Of a stretch of DNA of 64,000 nucleotides, positions 8,515 to 17,700 are shown piece after piece; within the stretch, counting starts at the first letter, position 1, and the number at the start of each line of letters is the position of its first letter. This DNA is from CAZKWG01 sp964615375. Lineage in GTDB: Bacteria > Myxococcota_A > UBA796 > CAZKWG01. The notes beneath the pieces were generated by a model, which was not told the DNA's origin, ran no database searches, and was given only the letters and a program-made list of their open reading frames with translations. Made by a program: the position numbers and the translations under genes. The DNA lies in contig CAZTOW010000005.1 of the NCBI GenBank assembly GCA_964615375.1, forward strand, positions 186,001-250,000, in the 5' to 3' direction.

Positions 8515-9289
8515 CTTCCATGGTCCACACCGGGCGCACGCCGTAGAGCCGCCCCTCGGCGATCTGGTTGATGTCCGGCCCCGGCGACACCCGGCGCATC
8601 CCGACGCCGCCAGACGTGCCCTGCGCGCTCCAGTAGATCATCCCGCGCAGGCTGCTGTCGCTGTTCCAGGTGTGGTTGATGAAGACGACGCTGTGGCCCT
8701 TGCCGCTGTTGCGCCAGAACTGCACGATGTCGCCCGGCTTCAGGTCGCCGAGGCCGCGCACGCGCTCGCCCAGGCCCGCGTCCACCAGCGCGCCCACGGG
8801 TCCGAGCTCGTTGCCGTCGCGCACGTACCAGGTCTCCTTGAGCGCCAGCAGGGTCTCGGCGTCGGGCCCCCGCTCCTGGCCGACGGCCCGCTCCAGCGCG
8901 CGGATGAAGACCTCGTAGGTGATGCCCGAGCAGTGGATCCCGCCGCCGGACTCCGGGGCCGCCAGCAGGGTGCCGCGCCAGAGGAGCTGGCGGGTCACGC
9001 CGTCGGTGTCCACCCCGCGCGACCAGACATAGGGCGGGGAGCCGTCCCGGCTGTACTCGCCCAGCAGGTCCAGGATGATCTCGTTGAGCGGCACCCGCAC
9101 CTGGGGCGCGGCCTCCGGAGCCGGCGTCTTCGCGGGCGAGGAGACGCGGGCGACGGCGCTGGGGGCGGGGTCGGGCAGGGGCGCCGCCTGCGCGGATCCG
9201 AGGGAGCTCGTCCCCGGGCCGGACCCCAGCTCACAGGCCGCGAGCAGGGCGAGCAGGGGGAGGCAGAGCGGGCCGTGTGCGCGGGGCAT
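8489..9289 (-). CDS. Lipoprotein with NlpC/P60-like (papain-fold) domain
   Basis: The 266-aa product has a lipoprotein signal with lipobox LAAC (about residue 19), then a Ser/Pro/Ala linker. The C-terminal domain has GIHCSGITYEVF (candidate catalytic Cys), DLKPGDIVQFWRNSG and KGHSVVFINHTW (candidate His), the order and spacing of NlpC/P60 or CHAP-like cysteine hydrolases. A peptidoglycan-hydrolase or amidase role in the envelope is the likely family function. The gene overlaps the start of the 1257-aa repeat protein by 26 bp. An IS element lies 103 bp upstream of its start. Confidence 0.75.
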   Translation of the reverse strand: MPRAHGPLCLPLLALLAACELGSGPGTSSLGSAQAAPLPDPAPSAVARVSSPAKTPAPEAAPQVRVPLNEIILDLLGEYSRDGSPPYVWSRGVDTDGVTRQLLWRGTLLAAPESGGGIHCSGITYEVFIRALERAVGQERGPDAETLLALKETWYVRDGNELGPVGALVDAGLGERVRGLGDLKPGDIVQFWRNSGKGHSVVFINHTWNSDSSLRGMIYWSAQGTSGGVGMRRVSPGPDINQIAEGRLYGVRPVWTMEDESKAHSP

Positions 9290-9384
9290 GAGACCTCATC
9301 GTACAACGAGCGCGGCCCGTGTGCACCCCTCGCCCGCCACAAACTCCCCTCCAGGGGCCTCCGGGCGGGCGGGTCCGCGATCAT

Positions 9385-9391
9385 CCTTTAC
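9385..9391. repeat. Left target-site duplication CCTTTAC
   Basis: CCTTTAC abuts the left inverted end of the IS and is repeated exactly at 11374-11380 beside the right end. Seven identical bases touching both ends strongly support recent transposition. IS1380-family duplications are usually shorter (4-5 bp), so part of the match may be chance. Confidence 0.75.
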
Positions 9392-9715
9392 CCCTGATCG
9401 TCGGCCCTGATTCTCAGCGTCGGCCGAGAGCGCCGGTGTCCGGTCGCTCATGGTGAGGGAGCTGAGGAGCTGGCCTTCACCCTGGAGGTGAAGCCTCGGA
9501 GCCTGCTCCACGCGCCGCGATAGAGCTTTTGTGGGGACGATCTTCGACATCGCGAACGGGGAAGTAGCCAGGCAGGCCGGGCGTGAGGAGCGCGTCGACG
9601 ACGCGCAGATCGCGCCCCGTGATGGGTGCGTGGGAGGAAGTTGGCACTCCTGGGCACCGCACGATTGCGGGCTCCAGTAGGATGAAGTTGCGCATACAAC
9701 CTACGGAGTGCCACC
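9392..9715. other. Non-coding left end of the IS with hairpin
   Basis: These 324 bp lie between the left inverted end and the transposase ATG; the short open frames look like shadows. The perfect inverted repeat CTTCACC / GGTGAAG (9475-9481 / 9487-9493, 5-nt loop) could form an mRNA hairpin. IS elements often use such hairpins to block transcripts entering from outside. Confidence 0.5.
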
Positions 9716-11158
9716 ATGACCATAGCACAGGCGCTGCTTCCCTACCACATCGAGCTCGTCGATACGCCCGAGCTGGTGACCAGCCACGCGGCGCTGCCGC
9801 TGGTGCTGGAGGCGATGCGCGCGGTGATTCCGACGTCGCGATACCGCGATCTGCGGGATGCCTTGAAGTACACGGACTGGAAGACCGTTCAGGGCCACGT
9901 CGAGAGCCTCGTGCTGCTGGTCGTAGCGGGCGGCGAGCACACCAGCGACCTGGACGTGCTTCGCGCGGATCGCGGGCTGGAGAAGCTGCTCGGCCGGCGC
10001 ATCTCCTGCCCGACCCAGGCCAAGGACCTGCTGTACCGTTTCCACCAGCACAAGGACGGTCGGCTGATCGAGCCCAAAGAAGACACCGAGCTCTCCGTGG
10101 CGGGAAAGGCCCAGATCCGCGACGAGGGGCCGGGCCTGGTCGCGTTGGAGCGCCTGGTGCTGGACGTGGTCGAGGCGCTGTCGGTGACGCGCCCGCGGGA
10201 CACCGTGACGCTGGACGTCGACGCCACGATCCTGGAGGCTCACAAGAAGACCTCGTTGATCGCCTATGAAGGCACGCGCGGATACCAGCCGCAGATGGCC
10301 TTCTGGGCCGAGCAGGGGATCTGGGTCTGTGACCAGTTCCGCGACGGCAACGTGCCCGCCGCCTTCCAGGTCCGGGCCTTCCTGGAGCGCGCGTACGCCG
10401 CAGTGCCCGCCGGTCTCCAGCGCCGCCGGCTCCGCGCAGACTCGGCGTTGTACGACGAGGAGGCCCTGACCTGGGCGGACGACGTCGGAATCGACTTCGT
10501 CGTCTCCGCCGACATGAGCGAGGCGTTGCGGGCGAAGGTGGAGCGCATCCCCGAGCACGCGTGGAAGCCGTACAAGAGCCTGTCCGAGCGAGCCTCCACC
10601 CACGAGGAGCGCCAGTGGGCCGAGGTGATCGACTTCATCCCAGGCTGGAAGCGCAACCACAAGAAGACCGGCGAGGCGCTACGCTACGTCGCCGTCCGCG
10701 TCCGCCCTCGCCAGAAAGACCTCTTTGAAGGCGAGGCCTCGGCCTGGAGACACTTCGCCGTCGTCACCAACATGAACTGGCAGGGCGACCGCCTGTTGCG
10801 CTGGCATCGCGAGAAGCAGGGCACCGTCGAGCATGCCCACGGCGTGCTCAAGAACGACCTCGGCGGCGGCGTCCTGCCCACCGGCAAGTTCGGCGCCAAT
10901 GCCGCCTGGTGGCGCATCAACGTGCTCGCCCACAATCTGCTGGAGCTGCTCAAGGCCAGCGCCCTGCCCGAGGCGCTGGCCGCCGCGCGTCCCAAGACCC
11001 TCCGCTTCCAGCTGCTGGCGCTGCCAGGCCGCCTCGTCCATCACGCCAGAGCCTGGATCCTCAAGATCTCCGCAGCATTTCCCCTCGCGAGCGCGTGTGT
11101 GGCTGCCCGCGAACGCCTCGCCCAGCTCGCGCGACGCCTCGGGCTCGCGCCCGCCTGA
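9716..11158 (+). CDS. IS1380-family DDE transposase
   Basis: The 480-aa protein is full length for the family and intact. The DDE triad is recognisable as VTLDVDAT (first Asp), LRADSALYD (second Asp) and GTVEHAHGVLKNDLGGG (Glu). The C-terminal WWRINVLAHNLLELLK segment is typical of IS1380 transposases. GGAG lies 7 nt before the ATG. It lies between inverted ends with a flanking direct repeat, so the element may be functional. Confidence 0.92.
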   Translation: MTIAQALLPYHIELVDTPELVTSHAALPLVLEAMRAVIPTSRYRDLRDALKYTDWKTVQGHVESLVLLVVAGGEHTSDLDVLRADRGLEKLLGRRISCPTQAKDLLYRFHQHKDGRLIEPKEDTELSVAGKAQIRDEGPGLVALERLVLDVVEALSVTRPRDTVTLDVDATILEAHKKTSLIAYEGTRGYQPQMAFWAEQGIWVCDQFRDGNVPAAFQVRAFLERAYAAVPAGLQRRRLRADSALYDEEALTWADDVGIDFVVSADMSEALRAKVERIPEHAWKPYKSLSERASTHEERQWAEVIDFIPGWKRNHKKTGEALRYVAVRVRPRQKDLFEGEASAWRHFAVVTNMNWQGDRLLRWHREKQGTVEHAHGVLKNDLGGGVLPTGKFGANAAWWRINVLAHNLLELLKASALPEALAAARPKTLRFQLLALPGRLVHHARAWILKISAAFPLASACVAARERLAQLARRLGLAPA

Positions 11159-11373
11159 GCCGCCTGCTGCGGCCTGGCCGCCAATCCGCGGCCTCGGATA
11201 GATGCGCCTCGGAGCGCCATCCGGAGCGTTGTTCGGACCCTCCGGGCCGTTCATCGCCCGATGAGCCCTCCGCCGAGCCGCCTCGGCGCGCTCCCCGACC
11301 CCCGATCGGCCGCTGAACACCCCCACGCAAGACCTGTGCCAGACCCGGCCCAGAAAGGGCCCGACGATCTGGG

Positions 11374-11380
11374 CCTTTAC
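11374..11380. repeat. Right target-site duplication CCTTTAC
   Basis: Exact copy of the 7 bp at 9385-9391, directly adjoining the right inverted end of the IS. Confidence 0.75.
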
Positions 11381-11389
11381 GGCTTAGGA

Positions 11390-11419
11390 TTGACCCCTGT
11401 GTGCGCGTCGATCTATGCT
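11390..11419 (+). promoter_or_regulatory. Putative promoter of the M91 protease gene
   Basis: TTGACC (11390-11395) and TATGCT (11414-11419) are separated by 18 nt, a fair sigma70-like match, 34 bp upstream of the chosen GTG start. It lies outside the IS, just beyond the right target duplication, so the promoter itself was not interrupted. Confidence 0.45.
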
Positions 11420-11453
11420 CCCTGTACATGCGATCTGTGCCCGGAGGTGCCCC

Positions 11454-12434
11454 GTGGCCTACGACTACCAGAAGCAACAGTGTGTCCCGGACACCGAGGC
11501 CCCCACCATCGACGAGATGTGCACGGCCTCGACCCCGCAGGACCTGCTCGGGAACCAGGCGCTGCAGGCTCTCTGTACCTTCAACGCCGGAGAGCAGCGG
11601 GCGACCAACCAGACGGGCCTGCTCGACGGGCTGTTCGGCGACGAGCGGCAGGTCGAGGGTCGGAACGTGGGCGAGGGCACCGACGGCCTCTTCGGGTCCA
11701 TCGGCTCCATGATGCGCATGGCGGATCGGGCCGCGGCCAGCGTGGAGCTGCGCGACCGCTTCGACGTGGTGCCGGACGACTTCGTCGGCCCTCGCCTGCC
11801 CAATCAGGTGACGGAGTCCGAGTACAGCCAGATCGTCAACACCTACAGCGACATCCGCACCGGCAACTCCAACATCGGCTTCGACAGCAGCAACATGACC
11901 GGCGACGCGGCCACGAATTTCCGCGGCAACGTCATGAACGATCTGGCGTCGATGATGCAGACGCCGTCGGGCCGCGCCATGATCAGCGGCATGGCCTATG
12001 GTCGGAACGCGGACGGATCGGCCCACAGCACGACGATCCGTGGCATCACGAACCCAGGCGGCGCGCAGGCCATCCCAACCGTAGACGCCAACACGGGCAA
12101 TGGCGTTGGCACCAACACCACGATCGAATACACACCGGGCGCCACGATCAACACCGCGCCGGGTGACTCGGTCTCCACCATCCGCTCGGACGTCGCGCTC
12201 TACCACGAGATGGTCCACGCCAACCACATGCGGAACGGGACCGAGGATCGCCGCGTGCTCGGCCAGGCGGGCAACCCCGCGCCTGTGCATGCTCGGGACA
12301 ACGGGATAACGAGCTGGGAATACCAGGCGGTGGGGCTGGGGCACCATGCGAACCAACCGTATTCTGAGAACACATACCGATCCGAACGCACGGCCATGGG
12401 CGACACCATGCCGCAACGAACGCGGTATCGATAG
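11454..12434 (+). CDS. NleD-like M91 zinc metallopeptidase, possible secreted effector
   Basis: I chose the GTG at 11454 because GGAGGT (11443-11448) is ideally spaced; the frame is open upstream to 11415. The 326-aa product has the zinc motif HEMVHANH at about residues 251-258, followed by SWEYQAVGLG and ENTYRSER, matching the M91 / NleD-like effector peptidase family (HExxH plus a downstream Glu). The N-terminal third holds a DLLGNQALQAL segment reminiscent of a 'GNxA' motif seen in toxins loaded on contractile injection systems; this resemblance is from memory. No signal peptide was seen. It overlaps the next lipoprotein gene. The 3' end is visibly less GC-rich than neighbours, hinting at transfer. 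Confidence 0.75.
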   Translation: MAYDYQKQQCVPDTEAPTIDEMCTASTPQDLLGNQALQALCTFNAGEQRATNQTGLLDGLFGDERQVEGRNVGEGTDGLFGSIGSMMRMADRAAASVELRDRFDVVPDDFVGPRLPNQVTESEYSQIVNTYSDIRTGNSNIGFDSSNMTGDAATNFRGNVMNDLASMMQTPSGRAMISGMAYGRNADGSAHSTTIRGITNPGGAQAIPTVDANTGNGVGTNTTIEYTPGATINTAPGDSVSTIRSDVALYHEMVHANHMRNGTEDRRVLGQAGNPAPVHARDNGITSWEYQAVGLGHHANQPYSENTYRSERTAMGDTMPQRTRYR

Positions 12435-13065
12435 GCTCTGGCGCTGTTTCGCGCTGGCGCTGGCCCTGGCCTGCGCCCCGGGCGCCCCGCAGACCCCCGC
12501 CGCCGCCGAAGCCCCCCGCCCTGCTCCCCAGGCCCTCGAGGAGAGCCCGATGAAGGACGTCGATCTGCGCTGGCAGCTCGCCCGCGACGAGGACGCGCTG
12601 CGCGTCACCTATACGATCCACAACCGCGGGAGCGCGGCCCTGTGGGTGCTCGATCAGGTGCTCGTCTTCGGCCCGACCGAGGGCTACGCGCTGGACGAGG
12701 GCGCGATCATGGCCTACGCCGACAGCCAGGATCCCACCCTGCTGCACCTGGTCCGGGGTCGCGTCGCACCCGCGGGCCGCGCCATGATCGAGCTGGTGCC
12801 GGGCGTGCGCGCCCTGCCCCCGGGCGGGGAGCTCTCGGGCAGCGCGCGGGTGCCGCTGCCGCTGCGATCCTGGCACCCCAACGACCGCTTCCGCGACCTG
12901 AGCGTGGCGCCGACGCGCGCGGTGCTGGAGCTGGGCGTCCTGCCGGGGGACGCCCCCACCGACGACTGGCCCTTGATCAGCGGCGGCGTGCAGCCCGTGG
13001 CCAGCCCGCCCGCGCCCCTGACCCAGCAGCAGCTCGTCCGCGGGGAGACCCTGAGCATCCCCTGA
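12346..13065 (+). CDS. Putative lipoprotein overlapping the M91 gene
   Basis: The frame gives RLWRCFALALALAC followed by an Ala/Pro linker, a clear lipoprotein signal (lipobox ALAC). The mature part (about 170 aa) is beta-rich (VDLRWQLARDEDALRVTYTI) with no recognised family. The only standard start is ATG 12346, 89 bp inside the M91 gene, which would add about 30 residues before the signal; a non-standard start such as ATC 12430 would give a textbook signal peptide. The true start is open. The tight overlap suggests co-expression with the protease; an immunity or partner role is speculation. Confidence 0.6.
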   Translation: MRTNRILRTHTDPNARPWATPCRNERGIDRLWRCFALALALACAPGAPQTPAAAEAPRPAPQALEESPMKDVDLRWQLARDEDALRVTYTIHNRGSAALWVLDQVLVFGPTEGYALDEGAIMAYADSQDPTLLHLVRGRVAPAGRAMIELVPGVRALPPGGELSGSARVPLPLRSWHPNDRFRDLSVAPTRAVLELGVLPGDAPTDDWPLISGGVQPVASPPAPLTQQQLVRGETLSIP

Positions 13066-13093
13066 GGCCGCCCGAGCGGTTAAGCCCTCGGCC

Positions 13094-14386
13094 ATGCCCA
13101 TCGACGTCTCCCGCCACCTGCCCTCGGATGGCGCCGCCGCCGCGGCGCTCGCCGTCACCCCCGTCCTCAACTCGCTCCAGCCCTCCGCGATCCTCGCGCT
13201 GGCGGCCCAGGTCCGCAAGCTCAAGGCCGAGGGGCGGCAGATCTGCGATCTGACGGTGGGCGACTTCTCGTCCAAGCAGTTCCCCATCCCCGACGCGCTC
13301 CAGCAGGCGGTGGTGGAGGCGCTGCGGGCCGGGCACACGAACTACCCGCCCTCGGACGGCGTGCCCGAGCTGAAGGAGGCGGTGATCGAGCTGTTCCGGC
13401 GCGAGCTGGACCTGGACTACCCGGCGGGCAGCGTGGTCATCGCGGGCGGCGCGCGCCCCCTGCTCTACGCCTGCTGGCGCCTCTTCGTGGACCCGGGCGA
13501 GCGCAGCGTCAGCTTCGTCCCGTCCTGGAACAACGGCTACTATGCGCATCTGACGCAGGCCGACCACCACTTCGTGCGCACCCACGCCTCGGACGACTTC
13601 TTCCCCACGGTGGAGATGGTGCGCGAGGTGCTGCCGGGCACCCGCCTGCTGATGCTGAACTCGCCGCTCAACCCGACGGGCACGGCCATCGCGCCGGAGA
13701 TCCTGCAGGGCATCGCCGAGGCCGTCGTCGAGGAGAACCGGCGTCGCAAGGGCGCTCGCCCGGTCATGCTCTGCTACGATCAGGTCTACTGGATGCTGCC
13801 GATGGGCCAGACCCGGCACTGCAACCCGGTGACCCTGGTGCCCGAGGTCGCGCCGTACACGATCCATGTGGACGCGCTCAGCAAGGCGTTCGCGGCCACG
13901 GGGCTGCGCGTGGGCTGGGGCGTTCTGCCGCCCTACCTGGCCAGCCGCATGTCCGGCTTCCTGGGCCACGTCGGCGCCTGGGCCCCGCGCGCCGAGCAGG
14001 TGGCCAGCGCCGTCCTGCTGCGCCGCCCGGATCTCATGGCCGAGTACCACCTGACCATGCGCGCCGGGGTCGAGGCCCGGCTGAACCGCCTCTACGAGGG
14101 CGTGCAGGCCATGAAGGCGCGCGGGCTCCCCGTGGACGCCATCCGGCCGCAGGGCGGGATCTACCTGAGCCTCTACGTGGGGCTGATCGGGCGGGGCTTC
14201 GCGACGAACCAGGCCATCGCCTCCTGGCTCATCGACGAGGCCGGCGTGGCGGTGGTCCCCTTCCAGGCCTTCGATCTCCTCGAAGAGAGCGGCTGGTTCC
14301 GCATGAGCGTGGGCGCCGTGGGGCTGGACGAGCTGGACGGCGCGCTGGCCCGCATGGAGGCCGCGCTCCTTCGACGCGGCGCCTGA
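13094..14386 (+). CDS. Class I/II PLP-dependent aminotransferase
   Basis: The 430-aa protein has the fold-type I landmarks in order: NSPLNPTGT, CYDQVYW (Asp/Tyr contacting the cofactor), SKAFAATGLRVGWG (PLP lysine about K264) and FRMSVG (carboxylate-binding Arg). Length and motifs match aspartate/aromatic aminotransferases. An N-terminal extension of about 25 residues precedes the usual start. Substrate cannot be decided. It lies 28 bp after the lipoprotein gene and 40 bp before cyaY. Confidence 0.9.
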   Translation: MPIDVSRHLPSDGAAAAALAVTPVLNSLQPSAILALAAQVRKLKAEGRQICDLTVGDFSSKQFPIPDALQQAVVEALRAGHTNYPPSDGVPELKEAVIELFRRELDLDYPAGSVVIAGGARPLLYACWRLFVDPGERSVSFVPSWNNGYYAHLTQADHHFVRTHASDDFFPTVEMVREVLPGTRLLMLNSPLNPTGTAIAPEILQGIAEAVVEENRRRKGARPVMLCYDQVYWMLPMGQTRHCNPVTLVPEVAPYTIHVDALSKAFAATGLRVGWGVLPPYLASRMSGFLGHVGAWAPRAEQVASAVLLRRPDLMAEYHLTMRAGVEARLNRLYEGVQAMKARGLPVDAIRPQGGIYLSLYVGLIGRGFATNQAIASWLIDEAGVAVVPFQAFDLLEESGWFRMSVGAVGLDELDGALARMEAALLRRGA

Positions 14387-14426
14387 GCGTGGTATCCTCC
14401 TAGCCCTCCCACCCCTGGAGTATCGG

Positions 14427-14765
14427 ATGTCCTCCACCGACCTGTCCGACGAGCGCAGCTTCCGCGCGGAGGTCTCGCGCACGCTCGGCGCGCTGATCCG
14501 GCAGCTCGACGAGCTCGACACCGACGAGCTCGACGCCCGCCTCTCCGAGGGCAACCTGACCAGCACCTTCGAGGGCGGCGGCACCTTCATGCTCTCGCAG
14601 CAGACGCCCACCCGCGAGCTCTGGCTCTCGGCGAACCTCCGCGCCTGGCACTTCCGCTGGGCCGGCGCGGGCTGGGTGGAGCGGGACACGGGCGAGGCCC
14701 TCTCCGACGTGCTCGGCCACCTCTACACGGAGAAGCTCGGCTTTCCGGTGCAACTCGAGCTGTAG
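14427..14765 (+). CDS. cyaY: Frataxin-like iron donor protein CyaY
   Basis: The 112-aa product shows the frataxin/CyaY pattern: an acidic first helix (DELDTDELDARLSEG), then LTSTFEGGGTFMLSQQTP, RELWLSANLRAWHFRW and GWVERDTGEALSDVL, matching the conserved 'N-x-Q-x-P ... WLA ... HF ... W ... TGEEL' signature with Ser replacing Asn. Frataxins bind iron through the acidic ridge and modulate Fe-S cluster assembly on IscS/IscU. GGAG lies 6 nt before the ATG. It is 6 bp upstream of the large kinase gene, an unusual partner; no isc genes are nearby. Confidence 0.8.
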   Translation: MSSTDLSDERSFRAEVSRTLGALIRQLDELDTDELDARLSEGNLTSTFEGGGTFMLSQQTPTRELWLSANLRAWHFRWAGAGWVERDTGEALSDVLGHLYTEKLGFPVQLEL

Positions 14766-14771
14766 GTCGCC

Positions 14772-17700
14772 GTGATCCAGCTCCCCGTCGTCCCCGACCG
14801 TTACCGGCCCTTGCGGCTGCTCGGGGAGGGCGCCACCGGCTCGGTCTACGAGGCCAACGACCGGCTGCTGGGGCACAAGGTCGCGCTCAAGGTCGTGCGC
14901 GCCAACCTGGCCATCCACGCCCGCTTCCGCGCGCGCTTCGCCCACGAGGTCGCGCTCAGCGCGCGCGTGGTCCACCCCCGCCTGGTCCCGGTCTACGACT
15001 ACGGCCGCCTGCCGGACGGGCGGCCCTTCGTCTCCATCGCGCTGGCCGACAAGGGGAGCCTGGACGACCTGCTGGACCAGCAGCCGCCGCTGAGCGAGGC
15101 GCTGCGGCTGGTGGATCAGATACTAGATGCATTAGGATACCTGCATGCCCGCGGCTACCTGCATCAGGATCTCAAGCCGGCCAACGTGCTCCTGCACAGC
15201 GGGCTCGGCGGGAGGCCCGACGCCTGGATCTCCGATCTGGGCGTGACGGAGGCGCTGAGCCTGCTGGCCATGGACCGGCGCGGCATCGCCGGGACCCCGG
15301 GCTGGATGGCGCCCGAGCAGCTCATGGGGCGGGCGGTCGAGCTGGGGCCGTGGACCGACCTCTACGCCGTGGGCCTGATGCTCTACGCCATGCTGGGCGG
15401 GAACATCCGCTCGGAGGGCGGGGAGGAGGCGCGGGCGGCCCTGCTCAAGGCGCGGCTCCAGCTCAAGATCAAGCTCAAGCCGGAGATCCCGCGGGCGCTG
15501 GGCGAGGTGGTGGCGAACCTGCTCGAGCCCGAGCCGCGGCAGCGCTACGACCGCGCCGCCGACGTGCGCCGGGCGCTCCAGCACGCCGTGGCGGACCTCT
15601 CCGCGGAGCTGGGGGCCGAGCGGGTCTCGCGCACGCGGACGCGCACGTCCACGACCACCTTCGCCGAGACCTTCCTGCCCGAGGGCGCGGCCGCCCTGGT
15701 GGCGCCGCGCTTCCAGGGTGATCCCCCCTCCGCCTACCGCTGGAACCGGGTGCAGCCGGACCCCATGCCCCAGCGCGCGCCGTCCGAGGCGGTGGGGGTG
15801 GCCTCGGGCCGGGCGAGCCTGGCCCTGATCGCCCTGCGCGACCCGCCGCTGGTGGGCCGGGCCGAGCAGCGCCAGCGCCTGTGGACCCTGGCCCGGGAGG
15901 TCACCCGCACCGGCCAGCCCCAGGTGGCCCTGATCGTGGGCGAGAGCGGCACGGGCAAGAGCCGGCTGGCGGCCAGCGTGGCGGAGGCGCTGGACCAGCA
16001 CGGCGGCATGGAGACCGTGACCCTGCGCTATCGCCTGCCGCCCGGCGCGGACGACGGCTACCGGGGCGGGGTCAAGGAGCTGCTGGCGCCCTGGAACGAC
16101 ACGCGCACGGAGCTCGAGGAGCGGGTGAGCCGCTGGCTGGCGCGCGACTGGCAGGCCCCGCGGGAGAGCGTGGGCGAGGAGGCGTCCATCCTCGCCCGCT
16201 GGTGCGGGATGCTGCGCGACGACGAGACGCCCATCCACGTCGCCGCCGGCCTCGCCTACCTCTACCGGTGGATGGACGTGCATGCCTGGCGGGGCGGGAC
16301 CTGCCTGGTGCTGGAGGACGCGCACCTGGCGCAGGCGGCGGGGGACGGGCTGCACATCTGCGAGGCCCTGCTGCGGCGCACCGTGGGCGAGCGGCCGGTG
16401 CTGGCCCTGGCCACCCTGAGCTCGGAGGCCCTCGCCTCGAACCCGGCCCTACAAGCCCAGGTGGACACGCTCCAGGGGCTCGGCGCGCTGCGGGTGGACG
16501 TGCCCCGGCTCTCCGACGAGGAGCTGCTGCACTTCCTGGCGGAGTGCTACCTCGTGGACCCGGCGCACGCGGGCGTGCTGGCGCCGATGTGCCAGGGCAG
16601 CCCGGCCTTCGCCACCCTGCTCATGCGCGATCTGGCGGCGCGGCGTCACCTGCTCCAGCGCAAGGACGGGCGCTTCGAGCTCGATCATCGGGTGCCGCTG
16701 GCCCGGGTGGTCCCCCGCGATCTGGAGACGCTCTGCGTGCGCCGGGTGGAGGGCGCCCTGGCCAGCACCGAGGACCCGGCCGCCGCCTCCGAGGCGCTGG
16801 CGGTCATCGCGCTGGCGGGCCAGGATCCACCCTCGCTGGTGGTCCGCACGGTGAGCTCGGGCGGGCTCGACGCGCTGCTGGCCACCGGGCTGGTGCGGCA
16901 GCGCGGCTGGGTGCTGGCCTTCGAGCACGGCGAGATCGCCCGCGCCGCCGCCTCCGTCGCCCACCGGGGCGGGGATCGCGCGGACCTGCACCGGCGCCTG
17001 GCCGACGCCTGGGCGGCGCTGGGGCGGCGCACCGGCGCGGACGTGGACCTGCCCCACGGCCTCCACCGCCTGCACGGGGACCAGCCGGAGCAGGCGCGGG
17101 AGCCGCTGGTGCGGGCGGCGCGCACGGCCCTGGCCGAGGGGAGGCCGGCGCTGGCCCTGGACGCGGCGCGCTTCGCGGCCCATGCGGCCGACCGGGTGGG
17201 GGCGCTCCAGGATCGGCTGGAGACGCGGGTTCAGCAGGCGGAGGCCCTGCTGGAGCTGGGGCGGGTGGAGGAGGCCATCCAGGTGGCCTCCGGCGCGAGG
17301 AAACTAGGAAAGCTAGCCGACCGCCAGAACGCGCGCCTCCAGGTGCTGCTGGCCCGCGCCGCGCTCCAGCAGGGCGCGCTGGAGCAGGCCGATCACCTGC
17401 TGGATCTGGCGGAGGGCGCCTACCAGGGCTCTCGCGAGGCCGCGGGCCTGGCGCCCATCCTGCTGACCCGCGGGCGGCTGTACCGCATCTTCGGCTACCC
17501 GGCGCACGCGGCCGACTGCTTCCGGCGCGTGCTGGACCTGGAGCCCGAGGAGGCCCGAGTGGAGGTGGAGGCGCTGCGCGAGCTCATCGAGTGCCGCATC
17601 GCCGCCTCGGACACGGTGGGGCTCGACCAGGACGTGGCGCTGCTGCACCGGGCGGCCTCGCGCTCGGGGGACACCGCGCTGCTCAGCCACGCGACCTACG

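Larger units (their letters stand above)
9392..11373 (+). mobile_element. Complete IS1380-family insertion sequence (1982 bp)
   Basis: The element starts CCCTGATCGTCGG (9392-9404) and ends CCGACGATCTGGG (11361-11373), imperfect inverted repeats matching at 12 of 13 positions, with some further similarity inward. A 7-bp direct repeat CCTTTAC flanks it. It contains one intact transposase gene. It landed between two divergent genes (papain-like lipoprotein and M91 protein) without disrupting a reading frame and sits about 16 bp upstream of the putative -35 box of the M91 gene. The roughly 2-kb length is slightly long for the family because of a 324-bp non-coding left end. Confidence 0.85.
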
